Assembly (NCBI GenBank): GCA_963846885.1
Contig: CAWJXS010000007.1
Span: 186,001-250,000 of the forward strand
Reading direction: 5' to 3'
From: RPQJ01 sp963846885
GTDB taxonomy: Bacteria; Pseudomonadota; Gammaproteobacteria; Steroidobacterales; Steroidobacteraceae
DNA: 64,000 bases
The notes beneath the pieces were generated by a model, which ran no database searches, was not told where the DNA came from, and was given only the letters and a program-made list of their open reading frames with translations. This document shows positions 1-11,711 of the stretch, one piece after another. Positions within the stretch are counted from its first letter, which is position 1. Each line of letters begins with the position of its first letter. The position numbers were made by a program, and so were the translations under genes.

Positions 1-2940
<2,940 letters not shown>

Positions 2941-2947
<7 letters not shown>

Positions 2948-3198
2948 CTCCCGCGCGGCCGCGGCCGCTGGTCGCCCACGTCGTAGTCGTCGAAGTCGCT
3001 GAGCAGCTCCAAGGTGCGCTTTTGCTCACGGATGCGCTCGAGCTTGCGCCACGCGGGCTCGGCGCCTTTCGGCGCGCCGCGTTTGCGCTTGTCGAGGTCT
3101 TGCATGAGGCGATCGACGTCGAGGGATTCGTCCCCGCCGACGACTTCCTCGCTGTCCTCGTCCTCGAACTCGTCCGCTGATTCCGGCTTCTCGTTCAT
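2941..3198 (-). CDS. Small acidic protein resembling the PA3496 family
   Basis: An 85-residue protein. The N-terminal half is very acidic (EFEDEDSEEVVGGDESLD). A basic helix follows, then a segment ending in LERIREQKRTLELLSDFDDY, which resembles the short conserved block of the PA3496-type small proteins of gammaproteobacteria (helix rich in R/E/K followed by a D-D-Y/W tail). PA3496 proteins are annotated as putative envelope-integrity factors, but the function is not established. The start chosen is the Met before NEKPESADE. A longer in-frame reading is possible but would absorb the probable promoter at 3230-3259. No signal peptide or membrane segment is visible. The assignment is by resemblance only. 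Confidence 0.55.
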
Positions 3199-3229
3199 CG
3201 GGAAAACCAGTGGGTGCAGGGGCGCGGTT

Positions 3230-3259
3230 TTTATACTGCGGTCGCGCCGGCTTGTGCAA
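3230..3259 (-). promoter_or_regulatory. Candidate sigma-70 promoter for the small acidic protein
   Basis: On the minus strand TTGCAC (3254-3259) and TATAAA (3230-3235) are separated by 18 bp. The start codon is about 30 bp downstream. The match is good but rests on sequence alone. Confidence 0.45.
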
Positions 3260-3297
3260 GACGAATAACCCCCATTCGAGGGGGCGAGCCAGTGCAA

Positions 3298-4108
3298 TCA
3301 GTGCAATAAACTCGCCATGCGCCGCCGGTACTGTGCCACCAGTGCGTCCTGCTCGCCGAGCACGTCGAACACCTGCAGCAGGCTGCGGCGGCCGGCATCC
3401 TCGCCGAAGCTGCGGTTGCGGCGCATCAAATCGAGCCATTCGGCCAGGGCGGTGCCGTAGTCGCCTGCGGCGGCGTGGTGGGCGGCCAGCGCGTGCCGCG
3501 CGGCGGGGTCGGCCGGGTTCTGCTCCAGGACGCTGCGCAGCGCCACCACATCGGGATGGGCGTTGGCCACCTGCACGAACGCCAGTCGCGCCCGCAGCGC
3601 CGGCAGGGCGGGGTGCTCCGGCTGGGTGGCTGCCAGGTCGTCGATGGCGGCTGCCGCTGCCTCGGCATCGCGGCGGTCGAGACACTGCGCGGCGACGTGC
3701 TCGGGGCGCGCGGGCATCGCCGGCTCCGCCTCGACCGCAACCTCGGACTCGGCCGCGGTGCCTGCTGGCGGCACGTGCCGGTCCAGCGAGCGCCTTGATC
3801 GCGGCCTCGGGCTGCAGGCCGGTGAACTGCTCCACGACCTCGCCACGATGCACCAGCATCACGGTGGGGATGCTGCGTATCTGGAAATGCGATGCGAGGC
3901 GGGCCTGTTCCTCGGTGTTCACCTTGGCGAGGATGAAGCGGCCCGCGTAGTCGTCGGCGATCCGGTCGAGGAGCGGCATCAGCGTGCGGCACGGCGCGCA
4001 CCAGGGCGCCCAGAAATCCACGAGCACCGGCGTGGTGTTGGACGCTTCGACCACCGCAGTCATGAAGTTCTCGACCGTCGCGTCGATTTTCTGCACAGCT
4101 GTCGTCAT
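3298..4108 (-). CDS. cnoX: Thioredoxin-like co-chaperone CnoX/YbbN, with a frameshift
   Basis: Thioredoxin domain at the N-terminus with an intact WCAPC active site and the cis-proline region (RSIPTVML), followed by a TPR-like helical domain (AAQCLDRRDAEAAAAAIDDL, then repeats to the C-terminus). This is the YbbN/CnoX architecture: a redox-linked holdase that protects proteins from oxidation and passes them to chaperones. The family is usually about 280-300 aa; the repaired product here is about 270. The frame breaks after IKAL: one extra base at about 3787 separates it from LDRHVPPAGTAAES, which is the expected continuation. As written, translation would end in a wrong-frame tail after the thioredoxin domain. 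The start is the Met of TTAVQKIDATVENF. Confidence 0.85.
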
Positions 4109-4213
4109 GAAGAACTCCGCTGGATCCTGGTCCTGATTCTGGCCCAGTGCGGGGCCGTTGCAAGCGTGATTCGGAATGAAAGGACCCGATATCGGCGCCG
4201 CGCGCGTTGCGGC

Positions 4214-4254
4214 TATAATCCCGGCCCTTTTTTGACCAAGAGCCCGGCAAGGAG
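4214..4254 (+). promoter_or_regulatory. Perfect -10 box and strong RBS ahead of the ydiY-like gene
   Basis: TATAAT lies at 4214-4219 with no convincing -35. AAGGAG at 4249-4254 is six bases before the ATG at 4261. Together they fix the start of the outer-membrane protein gene. Confidence 0.5.
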
Positions 4255-4260
4255 CTTTCG

Positions 4261-4978
4261 ATGTCGACCATCCGTATTTCCCAGATCTGCATTGGCCTCG
4301 CGCTCTGTGCCGCGGCGACACCCGCACTGGCCGAATGGACCGGCAAGGGCGACATGGGCGCCTCGTTCGCCAGCGGCAACACCGAAAACGAGGTCGCGAG
4401 CGCCAACCTCGAGACTCAAGAACACGCTCGACAAGTGGCAGCACACGGTGGGCTTTGCCGGCAACTACGGCAGCCAGGATGGCGACAAGACGGCGCAGCG
4501 CTGGGAAGTGCGCGGCCAGACGCAGTACACCTTCACGGAGCGCGCGTACGGCTTCGGCGCCGCGCGCTATGAGAACGACGAATTCAGCCAGTACGACTAC
4601 CAGTCCACGCTCGCCGGCGGTCTCGGCTACAAGATCATCGACACCGAGCGCACCAAGTTCTGGGTGCAGGGCGGTCCCGGTTATCGCTATGCCAAGACTC
4701 GCGCGACCGATGAATCCGAGGACGGCGTGATCTTCCGTGGTGACCTGGGTTTCGAGCACCAGCTGACCGACACCACCAAGATCGTCGAGCGCTTCCTGGT
4801 CGAAGCCGGCTCGGACAACACCTACCTGCAGAACGATCTCGGGCCTCGAGGTCACGATTTCGGGCGCCCTCGGCCTGCGCGTCGGGTACCAGGTGCGTCA
4901 CAACACGGACGTCGAGCCCGACCATCGAGAAACACCGATACGCTGCTGACAGTCGGCCTGCTGTACGAAACCAAGTAA
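4261..4978 (+). CDS. DUF481 / YdiY-like outer-membrane beta-barrel protein, multiply frameshifted
   Basis: The N-terminus is a clear signal peptide (ALCAAATPALA) followed by EWTGKGDMGASFASGNTENE, which is typical of the salt-induced YdiY/DUF481 barrels. Alternating aromatic strands follow (YTFTERAYGFGAARYENDEF, KFWVQGGPGYRYA), ending in LLTVGLLYETK. The protein is spread over three reading frames. An extra base at about 4414 breaks ANLE from LKNTLDKWQHTV. Another at about 4840 breaks NDLG from LEVTISGALGLRVGYQVRHN. One or two more at 4923-4933 restore the final strand. Repaired, the product is about 238 aa, normal for the family. Four indels in 700 bp suggest a pseudogene or poor local consensus. 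Confidence 0.75.
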
Positions 4979-4990
4979 GCCGGCTTAACG

Positions 4991-5039
4991 CGCTGCAAGA
5001 CGACCCGCGGTGGGTGACCCCGCGGGTCTGCAGCGTTTT
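4991..5039 (+). terminator. Intrinsic terminator after the ydiY-like gene
   Basis: Two-part stem. CGCTGCA (4991-4997) pairs with TGCAGCG (5029-5035), enclosing GACCCGCGG/CCGCGGGTC, and TTTT follows. It sits just after the stop at 4978 and ahead of putA. Confidence 0.7.
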
Positions 5040-5078
5040 GGATAGAATCGCGGGATTACCTCTGCAGGCGAATCCCCC

Positions 5079-8000
5079 ATGTCCGGTTCCAATCGCGAAG
5101 CACCCTCGTCGCGCTTCCTGTTTGCCGATTCCCAGGACTTCCTGACCCCGGTCGGGCAAGCCATCAACGCCGATTTCCTCGGCGACGAAGAAGCCCTCGT
5201 CCGCTCACTTGCGGACAGCGCCCGCTTCGACGACGCCCAGCACGCCGAAGTGCAGGCGACCGCCCGCAAGCTCGTCGAGGCAGTGCGCAAGGCGCCCGCG
5301 GCCAAGACCGGCCTGGACGCCTTCCTGCGCCAGTACGACCTCTCGTCGCAGGAAGGCGTGATCCTGATGTGCCTCGCCGAGGCCCTGCTGCGCATCCCCG
5401 ATGACGAAACCGCCGACCGGCTGATCGCCGACAAGCTGCGCGGCGGCGACTGGGCCAGCCACCTCGGTGACAGCCAGTCGCTGTTCGTGAATGCCTCGAC
5501 CTGGGGCCTGATGCTCACGGGTCGTATCGTGCGGCTCGACCCGAACGACGTCGCGGCCCCCGGCAGCGTGATGAGTCGCGTCGTCGGTCGCGTGGGCGAG
5601 CCCGTCGTGCGCACCGCGATGCGCCAGGCGATGCGCATCATGGGCCACCAGTTCGTGATGGGGCGCACGATGAAGGAGGCGCTCGACAATTCGCTCACCG
5701 GCGCCAACAAGCGGTATCGCTACACGTTCGACATGCTCGGCGAGGCGGCGCTCACCACGGCCGACGCCACCCGCTATTTCGACGCCTACCGCACGGCCAT
5801 CGGCGCGCTGGCGGCCCGCGTCAACGAATACCCGGATTTCGAATCGCGCCCGAGCATCTCGGTGAAGCTCTCCGCGATGCACCCGCGTTTCGAGCGCGCG
5901 CATCGCCAGCGCGTGCATCGCGAACTGACGCCGCGCCTGGTCGAGTTGTGCCGGCTGGCTCGCGACGCCGGCATCGCGCTGACGCTCGATACCGAGGAAT
6001 CCGAGCGGCTCGAGCTCACGATGGAGCAGCTCGAGGCTGTCTGTCGCGAGCCTGCGCTGGCTGGCTGGGATGGCTTCGGCATCGCCGTGCAGACCTACCA
6101 GAAGCGCGCGCTGCCCATGCTGCAGTACATCGTGGGCCTCGCGCGCGAAACCAACCGCGTGCTGCACGTGCGCCTGGTGAAGGGCGCCTACTGGGACGCC
6201 GAGATCAAGCGCGGCCAGGAGCGCGGCCTGCCGGGATATCCGCTGTACACGCGCAAGCCCAACACCGACGTCTCGTATCTCGCGTGCGCCCGTTACGTCT
6301 TCAACGAAGGCAAGGGTCTGCTGTATCCCCAGTTCGCCACCCACAACGCGCACACAGTGGCGGCCGTGGCGAGCATGGCGAAGCAGGCCGGCCTCGAGTT
6401 CGAATTCCAGCGCCTGCATGGCATGGGCGAGGAGCTGTACACGCACGTCACCGACCCGAGCGGTCTCGGCATCCCGTGCCGCGTGTACGCGCCGGTCGGC
6501 GAGCACGAAGACCTGCTGCCGTACCTCGTGCGGCGGCTGCTCGAGAACGGTTCGAACACTTCGTTCGTGAACCGCATCGTCAACGAGAACGAGCCCATCG
6601 ACGCCATCATCGCCGACCCGGTGCGTGCCGTAGACGCGCTCGAGCGCGTGGCGCACACACGCATCCCGCAGCCCGTCGACATCTACCAGCCCGAACGCAA
6701 GAACTCGCTGGGGATTCACCTGGCGAATGGCGCTGAATGCCACGCGATGGCGGCACGCATGGAGCACGTGTCGCGCCGCCCGTGGGTGGCGGCGCCGCTG
6801 GTCGATGGCGACGAGCGCTCGGGCGCCACGGACACGATCCGCAACCCGGCGAACAACGCCGACGTCGTCGGCACGGTCGCCAATGCGACGGCCGACGACG
6901 TGCGCGCCGCCATCGACGTCGCTGTCCGCGCACAACCCGCCTGGGATGCCACGCCGGCCGCGGTGCGCGGCGATGCGCTGGACAAGGCAGCCGACCTGTT
7001 CGAAGAGAGCACGCCGGAGCTCGTGGCGATGTGCGTGCGCGAGGCGGGCAAGTCCGTGCCGGACAGCATTGCCGAGGTGCGCGAGGCCGTGGATTTCCTG
7101 CGGTACTACGCGGCCCGGGCGCGGCACGAGTTCGCAGGCCCGCAGCGCCTGCCGGGACCGACGGGCGAGAGCAACGAACTCAGCCTGCATGGACGCGGCG
7201 TGTTCACGTGCATCAGTCCATGGAATTTTCCGCTCGCAATTTTCGCGGGGCAGGTCGCCGCCGCGCTCGCGGCGGGCAATGCAGTGCTGGCCAAGCCGGC
7301 GGAGCAGACGCCGCTCGTGGCCGCCCATGCAGTGCGGTTGCTGCTGCAGGCCGGTGTACCGGCCGACGTGCTGCACTTCCTGCCGGGTGACGGTGCCGTC
7401 GTGGGTGCGGCGGCAGTCGCGGACCCGCGCGTGGCGGGCGTCGCCTTCACCGGTTCGACGGACACGGCACGGATCATTCATCGCACGCTGGCGGGCCGCA
7501 ACGGACCGATCGGCACGCTCATCGCCGAAACAGGCGGGCAGAACGCGATGATCGTCGACAGTTCGGCGCTGCCGGAGCAGGTGGTCATCGACGCCGTGCA
7601 ATCGGCGTTCAACAGCGCGGGCCAGCGCTGCTCGGCGTTGCGCGTCCTGTGCGTGCAGGAGGACATCGCTCCCAAGGTCAAGCGCCTGCTCGCCGGCTAC
7701 ATGGAAGAACTGGTGATCGGCGACCCGGCCTTCCTCGAAACCGATGTCGGTCCCGTGATCGACGAAGCCGCGCGCGCCATGCTCGAAGGCCACGCACGCG
7801 AAGTGATGCAATCAGCCTCCTGGCATCACCGCATGAAGCTGCCTGAGGCGACGCGCGCCGGCACGTTCGTCGCGCCGCTCGCGGCCGAGATTGCGTCGCT
7901 GTCGGTGCTCGACCGCGAGTGGTTCGGGCCGATCATGCACATCGTCACGTACAAGGCGCGCGACCTCGAGGCGCTGATCGACGCGATCAACGCCACCGGG

Positions 8001-8264
8001 TTCGGCCTGACCTTCGGCATCCACAGCCGCATCGACGGCACGGTGCGCCGCGTCGCGAGCCGCGTGGCGGCCGGCAACGTGTACGTGAACCGCAACATCA
8101 TCGGTGCGGTCGTCGGCACGCAGCCGTTCGGCGGCTCGGGCCTCTCGGGCACCGGGCCCAAGGCGGGCGGCCCGTACTACCTGCATCGCTACGCGCACGA
8201 GCGCACGGTGACGATCAACACGTCGGCCGTGGGCGGCAATGCCTCGCTGCTGGCGATGGAGTAG
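5079..8264 (+). CDS. putA: Bifunctional proline dehydrogenase / L-glutamate gamma-semialdehyde dehydrogenase PutA
   Basis: Converts proline to glutamate in two steps: FAD-linked oxidation to P5C, then NAD-linked oxidation of the semialdehyde, with channelling between sites. The PRODH barrel spans roughly residues 200-500 (SVKLSAMHPRFE, VKGAYWDAEIKRGQ, RLHGMGEELY). The aldehyde dehydrogenase half spans roughly 570-1050 (SPWNFPLAIFAGQV, FTGSTDTA, AETGGQNAMI with Glu817, and the catalytic Cys851 in SAGQRCSAL). At 1061 aa it has no N-terminal ribbon-helix-helix DNA-binding domain, so it is a non-repressor PutA that cannot autoregulate by the E. coli mechanism. It is followed after 8 bp by sdaA and then an SDR gene on the same strand, suggesting an amino-acid catabolic operon. 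Confidence 0.97.
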   Translation: MSGSNREAPSSRFLFADSQDFLTPVGQAINADFLGDEEALVRSLADSARFDDAQHAEVQATARKLVEAVRKAPAAKTGLDAFLRQYDLSSQEGVILMCLAEALLRIPDDETADRLIADKLRGGDWASHLGDSQSLFVNASTWGLMLTGRIVRLDPNDVAAPGSVMSRVVGRVGEPVVRTAMRQAMRIMGHQFVMGRTMKEALDNSLTGANKRYRYTFDMLGEAALTTADATRYFDAYRTAIGALAARVNEYPDFESRPSISVKLSAMHPRFERAHRQRVHRELTPRLVELCRLARDAGIALTLDTEESERLELTMEQLEAVCREPALAGWDGFGIAVQTYQKRALPMLQYIVGLARETNRVLHVRLVKGAYWDAEIKRGQERGLPGYPLYTRKPNTDVSYLACARYVFNEGKGLLYPQFATHNAHTVAAVASMAKQAGLEFEFQRLHGMGEELYTHVTDPSGLGIPCRVYAPVGEHEDLLPYLVRRLLENGSNTSFVNRIVNENEPIDAIIADPVRAVDALERVAHTRIPQPVDIYQPERKNSLGIHLANGAECHAMAARMEHVSRRPWVAAPLVDGDERSGATDTIRNPANNADVVGTVANATADDVRAAIDVAVRAQPAWDATPAAVRGDALDKAADLFEESTPELVAMCVREAGKSVPDSIAEVREAVDFLRYYAARARHEFAGPQRLPGPTGESNELSLHGRGVFTCISPWNFPLAIFAGQVAAALAAGNAVLAKPAEQTPLVAAHAVRLLLQAGVPADVLHFLPGDGAVVGAAAVADPRVAGVAFTGSTDTARIIHRTLAGRNGPIGTLIAETGGQNAMIVDSSALPEQVVIDAVQSAFNSAGQRCSALRVLCVQEDIAPKVKRLLAGYMEELVIGDPAFLETDVGPVIDEAARAMLEGHAREVMQSASWHHRMKLPEATRAGTFVAPLAAEIASLSVLDREWFGPIMHIVTYKARDLEALIDAINATGFGLTFGIHSRIDGTVRRVASRVAAGNVYVNRNIIGAVVGTQPFGGSGLSGTGPKAGGPYYLHRYAHERTVTINTSAVGGNASLLAME

Positions 8265-8272
8265 GGCGTTAC

Positions 8273-9646
8273 ATGAACCTGAGCGTCCTCGACATCTTCA
8301 AGGTCGGAGTCGGCCCCTCGAGCTCCCACACGATGGGGCCGATGAATGCCGCCTGCGCGTTCGCGCACGACCTCGACTGGATGTCGTTGCTCGCGCGCGT
8401 GGACAAGGTGGTGGCGCAGGCTTACGGCTCGCTGGCGCTGACGGGGCTCGGCCATTGCACGGATCGCGCGATCCTGCTGGGCCTCGAAGGCAACCAGCCG
8501 GCGACGATCGACCCGGCCTCGATGGAGCCCTCGCTCGAGCGCATCCGCAAGACGGGCCGCATCCGCATCGCCGGCAAGCACGAAATCGCCTTCGACGAGC
8601 CGCTCGACCTGCTGTTCCACCGTGACCAGACGCTGCCGCAGCATCCGAACGGAATGCGCTTCACTGCGCTCGACGCCGCGGGTGAAGTGCTGCACCGGGA
8701 GGAGTTCTTCTCGACGGGCGGCGGTTTCATCGTGCGTGCGGGTGATTTCGGCAAGCATCACGAAGGCGGTCCGCAGGTCGAGGTGCCGCACGGATTCACG
8801 TCGGCGCATGAACTGCTCGAAGTTGCGCGCGAACGCGGACTGGAACTGCACGAACTGATGCTCGAGAACGAGCGCGCGTTCCGAACCGACGCCGAGACGC
8901 ACGCCGCGCTGCTGCACATCTGGTCGGTCATGGACGGCTGCATCCAGCGCGGTTTCGCCGCGAACGGCTTGCTGCCCGGCGTGCTCAAGGTGCGCCGTCG
9001 CGCGTCGCGCATGCAGCGCGTGCTGCTGGAGCAGTCGTCGCAGCACAGGCCGCTCGACGCCATCGAATGGGTCAACGCGTTTGCGCTGGCCGTGAACGAA
9101 GAGAACGCCGCCGGCGGGCGCGTGGTCACGGCGCCGACGAACGGCGCGGCCGGTATCGTGCCGGCGGTGCTGGCGTATTACCGCAAGTACGAGACGGGCG
9201 CGAGCGAGCAAGGCATCCTGCGCTTCCTGCTCGTGGCGGGAGCGATCGGCATGCTCTACAAGCGCAACGCATCGATCTCGGGCGCCGAGATGGGCTGCCA
9301 GGGCGAAGTCGGCGTCGCGTGTTCGATGGCTGCGGCGGGTCTCGTCGCGGCAATGAACGGCACCAACGAGCAGGTCGAGAATGCGGCCGAGATCGGCATG
9401 GAACACAACCTGGGTCTCACCTGCGATCCCATCGCGGGCCTGGTCCAGATCCCGTGCATCGAGCGCAACGCGATGGGTGCGGTCAAGGCGATCAATGCCG
9501 CGCGGCTGTCGATGCGCGGAGACGGCACGCACAAGGTGTCGCTCGACCAGGTGATCGCGACCATGCGCCAGACCGGGCACGACATGTCGACGATCTACAA
9601 GGAGACCAGCCAGGGCGGTCTCGCCGTCAACGTTCCGGAGTGCTGA
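8273..9646 (+). CDS. sdaA: L-serine ammonia-lyase (serine deaminase), iron-sulfur type
   Basis: Deaminates L-serine to pyruvate and ammonia using a [4Fe-4S] cluster. Single-chain form of 457 aa with the beta domain first (SVLDIFKVGVGPSSSHTMGP) and the alpha domain after it. Cluster-ligand cysteines are visible in GAEMGCQGEVGVACSMAA and LTCDPIAGLVQIPCIERN. The ATG at 8273 lies 8 bp after the putA stop, so co-transcription is likely. Length and motifs are normal for gammaproteobacterial SdaA. A requirement for cluster loading makes the neighbouring suf operon functionally relevant. Confidence 0.96.
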   Translation: MNLSVLDIFKVGVGPSSSHTMGPMNAACAFAHDLDWMSLLARVDKVVAQAYGSLALTGLGHCTDRAILLGLEGNQPATIDPASMEPSLERIRKTGRIRIAGKHEIAFDEPLDLLFHRDQTLPQHPNGMRFTALDAAGEVLHREEFFSTGGGFIVRAGDFGKHHEGGPQVEVPHGFTSAHELLEVARERGLELHELMLENERAFRTDAETHAALLHIWSVMDGCIQRGFAANGLLPGVLKVRRRASRMQRVLLEQSSQHRPLDAIEWVNAFALAVNEENAAGGRVVTAPTNGAAGIVPAVLAYYRKYETGASEQGILRFLLVAGAIGMLYKRNASISGAEMGCQGEVGVACSMAAAGLVAAMNGTNEQVENAAEIGMEHNLGLTCDPIAGLVQIPCIERNAMGAVKAINAARLSMRGDGTHKVSLDQVIATMRQTGHDMSTIYKETSQGGLAVNVPEC

Positions 9647-9656
9647 GGCCCGCATC

Positions 9657-10373
9657 ATGTCGAATGCCACGACCGCAACACCTGCCATCGTCGTCGTCAC
9701 GGGCGCATTCGGCGCCCTGGGAACAGCCGTTGCCCGCGCGTTCCACGCGACGGGCGCGCGCCTCGCCCTGATCGACCTCGCGCTGCCGACGGCCGAATTG
9801 CAGGCCGAGTTCGACGGAGCAGGGCACATGCTGCTCGGCGGCGCCGATCTCGCCGACGTCGAGGCAACCCGCAAGGTGATGGCTGCGATCGCGATGCGGT
9901 TCGGCGGCATCGACGTGCTGGTCAACGTGGCCGGCGGTTTTCACTGGGAAAAAGTTGCCGACGGCGACGTCGCGACCTGGGATTCGCTCTACGCCATGAA
10001 CCTGCGGTCAGCGGTCGTCGCGTGCAAATCGGCGCTGCCGGCCATGCTCGAACGAGGCTCTGGCCGGATCATCAACATCGGCGCGGGCGCGGCCGCGAAG
10101 GCCGGTCTTGGAATGGGCGCCTACGCGGCTTCCAAGTCCGGCGTGCAGCGGCTCACCGAGGCACTGTCCGAAGAAGTGAAAGACCGGCACATCACGGTCA
10201 ATGCCATCCTGCCGGGCATCATCGACACGCCACGCAACCGGGCCGACATGCCGCAGGCCGACTTCACCCGCTGGGTGAGTCCGGACGCGATCGCCAAGGT
10301 GATCCTGTTCCTGGCTTCGGCCGAGGCGGCTCCGATCACGGGTGCCGCGATTCCGGTCTTCGGGCGCGGCTGA
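9657..10373 (+). CDS. Short-chain dehydrogenase/reductase (SDR family)
   Basis: Classical SDR of 238 aa with the dinucleotide-binding motif TGAFGALG near residue 16, the NVAGG structural motif around residue 90, and a YAASK catalytic pair (Y and K) preceded by the expected small-residue segment NIGAGAAAKAGLGMG. The serine normally found before the YxxxK is not obvious: GAGA stands where Ser is usual, so catalysis may differ or the alignment may be off by a few residues. The ATG lies 10 bp after sdaA, so it is the third gene of the putA-sdaA group. The substrate cannot be inferred. It converges on the sixA-like gene. Confidence 0.85.
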   Translation: MSNATTATPAIVVVTGAFGALGTAVARAFHATGARLALIDLALPTAELQAEFDGAGHMLLGGADLADVEATRKVMAAIAMRFGGIDVLVNVAGGFHWEKVADGDVATWDSLYAMNLRSAVVACKSALPAMLERGSGRIINIGAGAAAKAGLGMGAYAASKSGVQRLTEALSEEVKDRHITVNAILPGIIDTPRNRADMPQADFTRWVSPDAIAKVILFLASAEAAPITGAAIPVFGRG

Positions 10374-10388
10374 CGCGCGCGCCGAGCG

Positions 10389-10955
10389 TTACGCCAGGTT
10401 GCGCGGGTAGTCGAACTCCGCTTCGACGCTGCTGTTCCACTCGAGCCGTGACCAGTCGTCCACGGCGAAGAGCGCCGTAAAGATTCCGCACGTCGGCATG
10501 TTGTCGATGCGCTCGCCCGCCGACAGTTCATTGGCGCAATCGGTGATACCCGGGTTGTGTGCGAACAGCATCAAGTGCTGCGCGTCGCCTCCGAGTTCGC
10601 GCACCACCGTGAGGATCGCTTTTGCCTCGGCAAGGTAGAGACGCTCGTCCTGCACGATCCGCACCGCGGGCACCTTGAGTTCGCGCGCCATGATGCTGGC
10701 GGTAGTCACCGCGCGCACCGCCGGGCTGGTGAGGATCCTGTCCGGCCTGAGCTTGCGTTCGCGCAGGCGTCGCGCCATCTCGGGCGCGTCCTGCTGGCCG
10801 CGCCGATTGAGGACGCGGTCCCAGTCCTGCTGGCCCGGCAGGCCAAGGTCGGACTTGGCGTGACGCACCAGTGTGAGCCTGCGCATGCCGTCGGTGGCCT
10901 TGCGGGTTGCCTCGATGGTTTGCAGCTTGCTCTTGCTGGCCTTGCCGAGACTCAT
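10389..10955 (-). CDS. sixA: SixA-like phosphohistidine phosphatase
   Basis: Histidine-phosphatase-fold protein with the RHG-type motif as LTLVRHAKSD near the N-terminus, followed by LTSPAVRAVTTA and a second histidine in LFAHNPGITD. This is the pattern of SixA, which removes phosphate from histidine on phosphotransfer domains. The ATG at 10955 overlaps the stop of the Rieske gene (ATGA), which favours the longer start. An internal Met at 10886, right before RRLTLVRHAKSD, would give the more usual compact N-terminus of about 165 aa. It forms a two-gene unit with the Rieske protein. Confidence 0.8.
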   Translation of the reverse strand: MSLGKASKSKLQTIEATRKATDGMRRLTLVRHAKSDLGLPGQQDWDRVLNRRGQQDAPEMARRLRERKLRPDRILTSPAVRAVTTASIMARELKVPAVRIVQDERLYLAEAKAILTVVRELGGDAQHLMLFAHNPGITDCANELSAGERIDNMPTCGIFTALFAVDDWSRLEWNSSVEAEFDYPRNLA

Positions 10956-11263
10956 TCGCTTGCGATCTCCACGATGCCGTCGACCACACGGGTCGGGTAG
11001 CTGCGCACCGGCTCGTACGCGGGTGGCGTGAGGGCCTTGCCTGTGCGCAGGCAGAAGCGCGCGCCGTGCCGCGGGCAGATGACCTGGTGATCCTGGACCT
11101 CGCCGCCGGCCAGACCGCCGCCGTCGTGCGTGCAGACGTCGTCGATGGCGAAGAACTCGCCAGCGATGTTGTAGACGGCGACGAAGGCGCCGTCGACCTC
11201 GGCCGAGGCGTAGTCGCCGGGTGCGATGTCCGCGGCGGGCGCGACGCGGATCCAGTTCGTCAT
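10952..11263 (-). CDS. Rieske [2Fe-2S] ferredoxin-like protein
   Basis: A 103-residue stand-alone Rieske domain. The cluster motifs CTHDGG (C, H) and CPRHGARF (C, H) are intact and spaced as in dioxygenase-type Rieske ferredoxins. It starts MTNWIRVAPAADI and has no signal peptide or membrane anchor, so it is a soluble electron carrier. Such genes often lie at the distal end of suf clusters, as here, but the partner oxygenase is not in the window. A 560-bp segment carrying inverted repeats separates it from sufT. It is translationally coupled to sixA by ATGA. Confidence 0.88.
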   Translation of the reverse strand: MTNWIRVAPAADIAPGDYASAEVDGAFVAVYNIAGEFFAIDDVCTHDGGGLAGGEVQDHQVICPRHGARFCLRTGKALTPPAYEPVRSYPTRVVDGIVEIASE

Positions 11264-11364
11264 CGGCGCGCCCCTGAACTTGCTGCACGGCGCGAGCAGG
11301 CACGGGACGCGCAACCTGCCGCGACGCACCGCCGGCCGAATGCCCGGTCCACGACACGATCGGC

Positions 11365-11426
11365 CGGGACGCCGTAAACCCATCCGTGGGGGCTCCGGGC
11401 GCGGCGTCCATGCCGCGCACGGCCCG
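11365..11426 (+). repeat. 62-bp inverted repeat, copy A
   Basis: Perfect match, in inverted orientation, to 11650-11711. It begins CGGGACGCCGTAAACC and ends CGCACGGCCCG. Internal self-complementarity (GGACGCCG against CGGCGTCC) means each copy can also fold alone. Confidence 0.9.
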
Positions 11427-11649
11427 GCCAATCGGTCCTGGACCGTTCATTCGCCTCGGCGGAGGTGCCGCGGCAGGCGTGATGGTGTCGTGGCAGCCGC
11501 CGAGCAGCAGTTTGCGGTGATGCGCGGGACGCGTGTTCCGAACCGCGGACCGACGCAAAGCGCATCTGCGCGGATCGCCGATGCTGGCATCGCGTGACGC
11601 TACCACTGCACGTGACGCGAGCCGTGTGTCCGCTCCGGGTTCGTGTCGA

Positions 11650-11711
11650 CGGGCCGTGCGCGGCATGGACGCCGCGCCCGGAGCCCCCACGGATGGGTTT
11701 ACGGCGTCCCG
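11650..11711 (-). repeat. 62-bp inverted repeat, copy B
   Basis: Exact reverse complement of 11365-11426, 223 bp away. It lies inside a further inverted pair, CTCCGGGTTCG on the left and CGAACCCGGAG on the right, so the repeat is nested in a larger palindrome. Confidence 0.9.
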
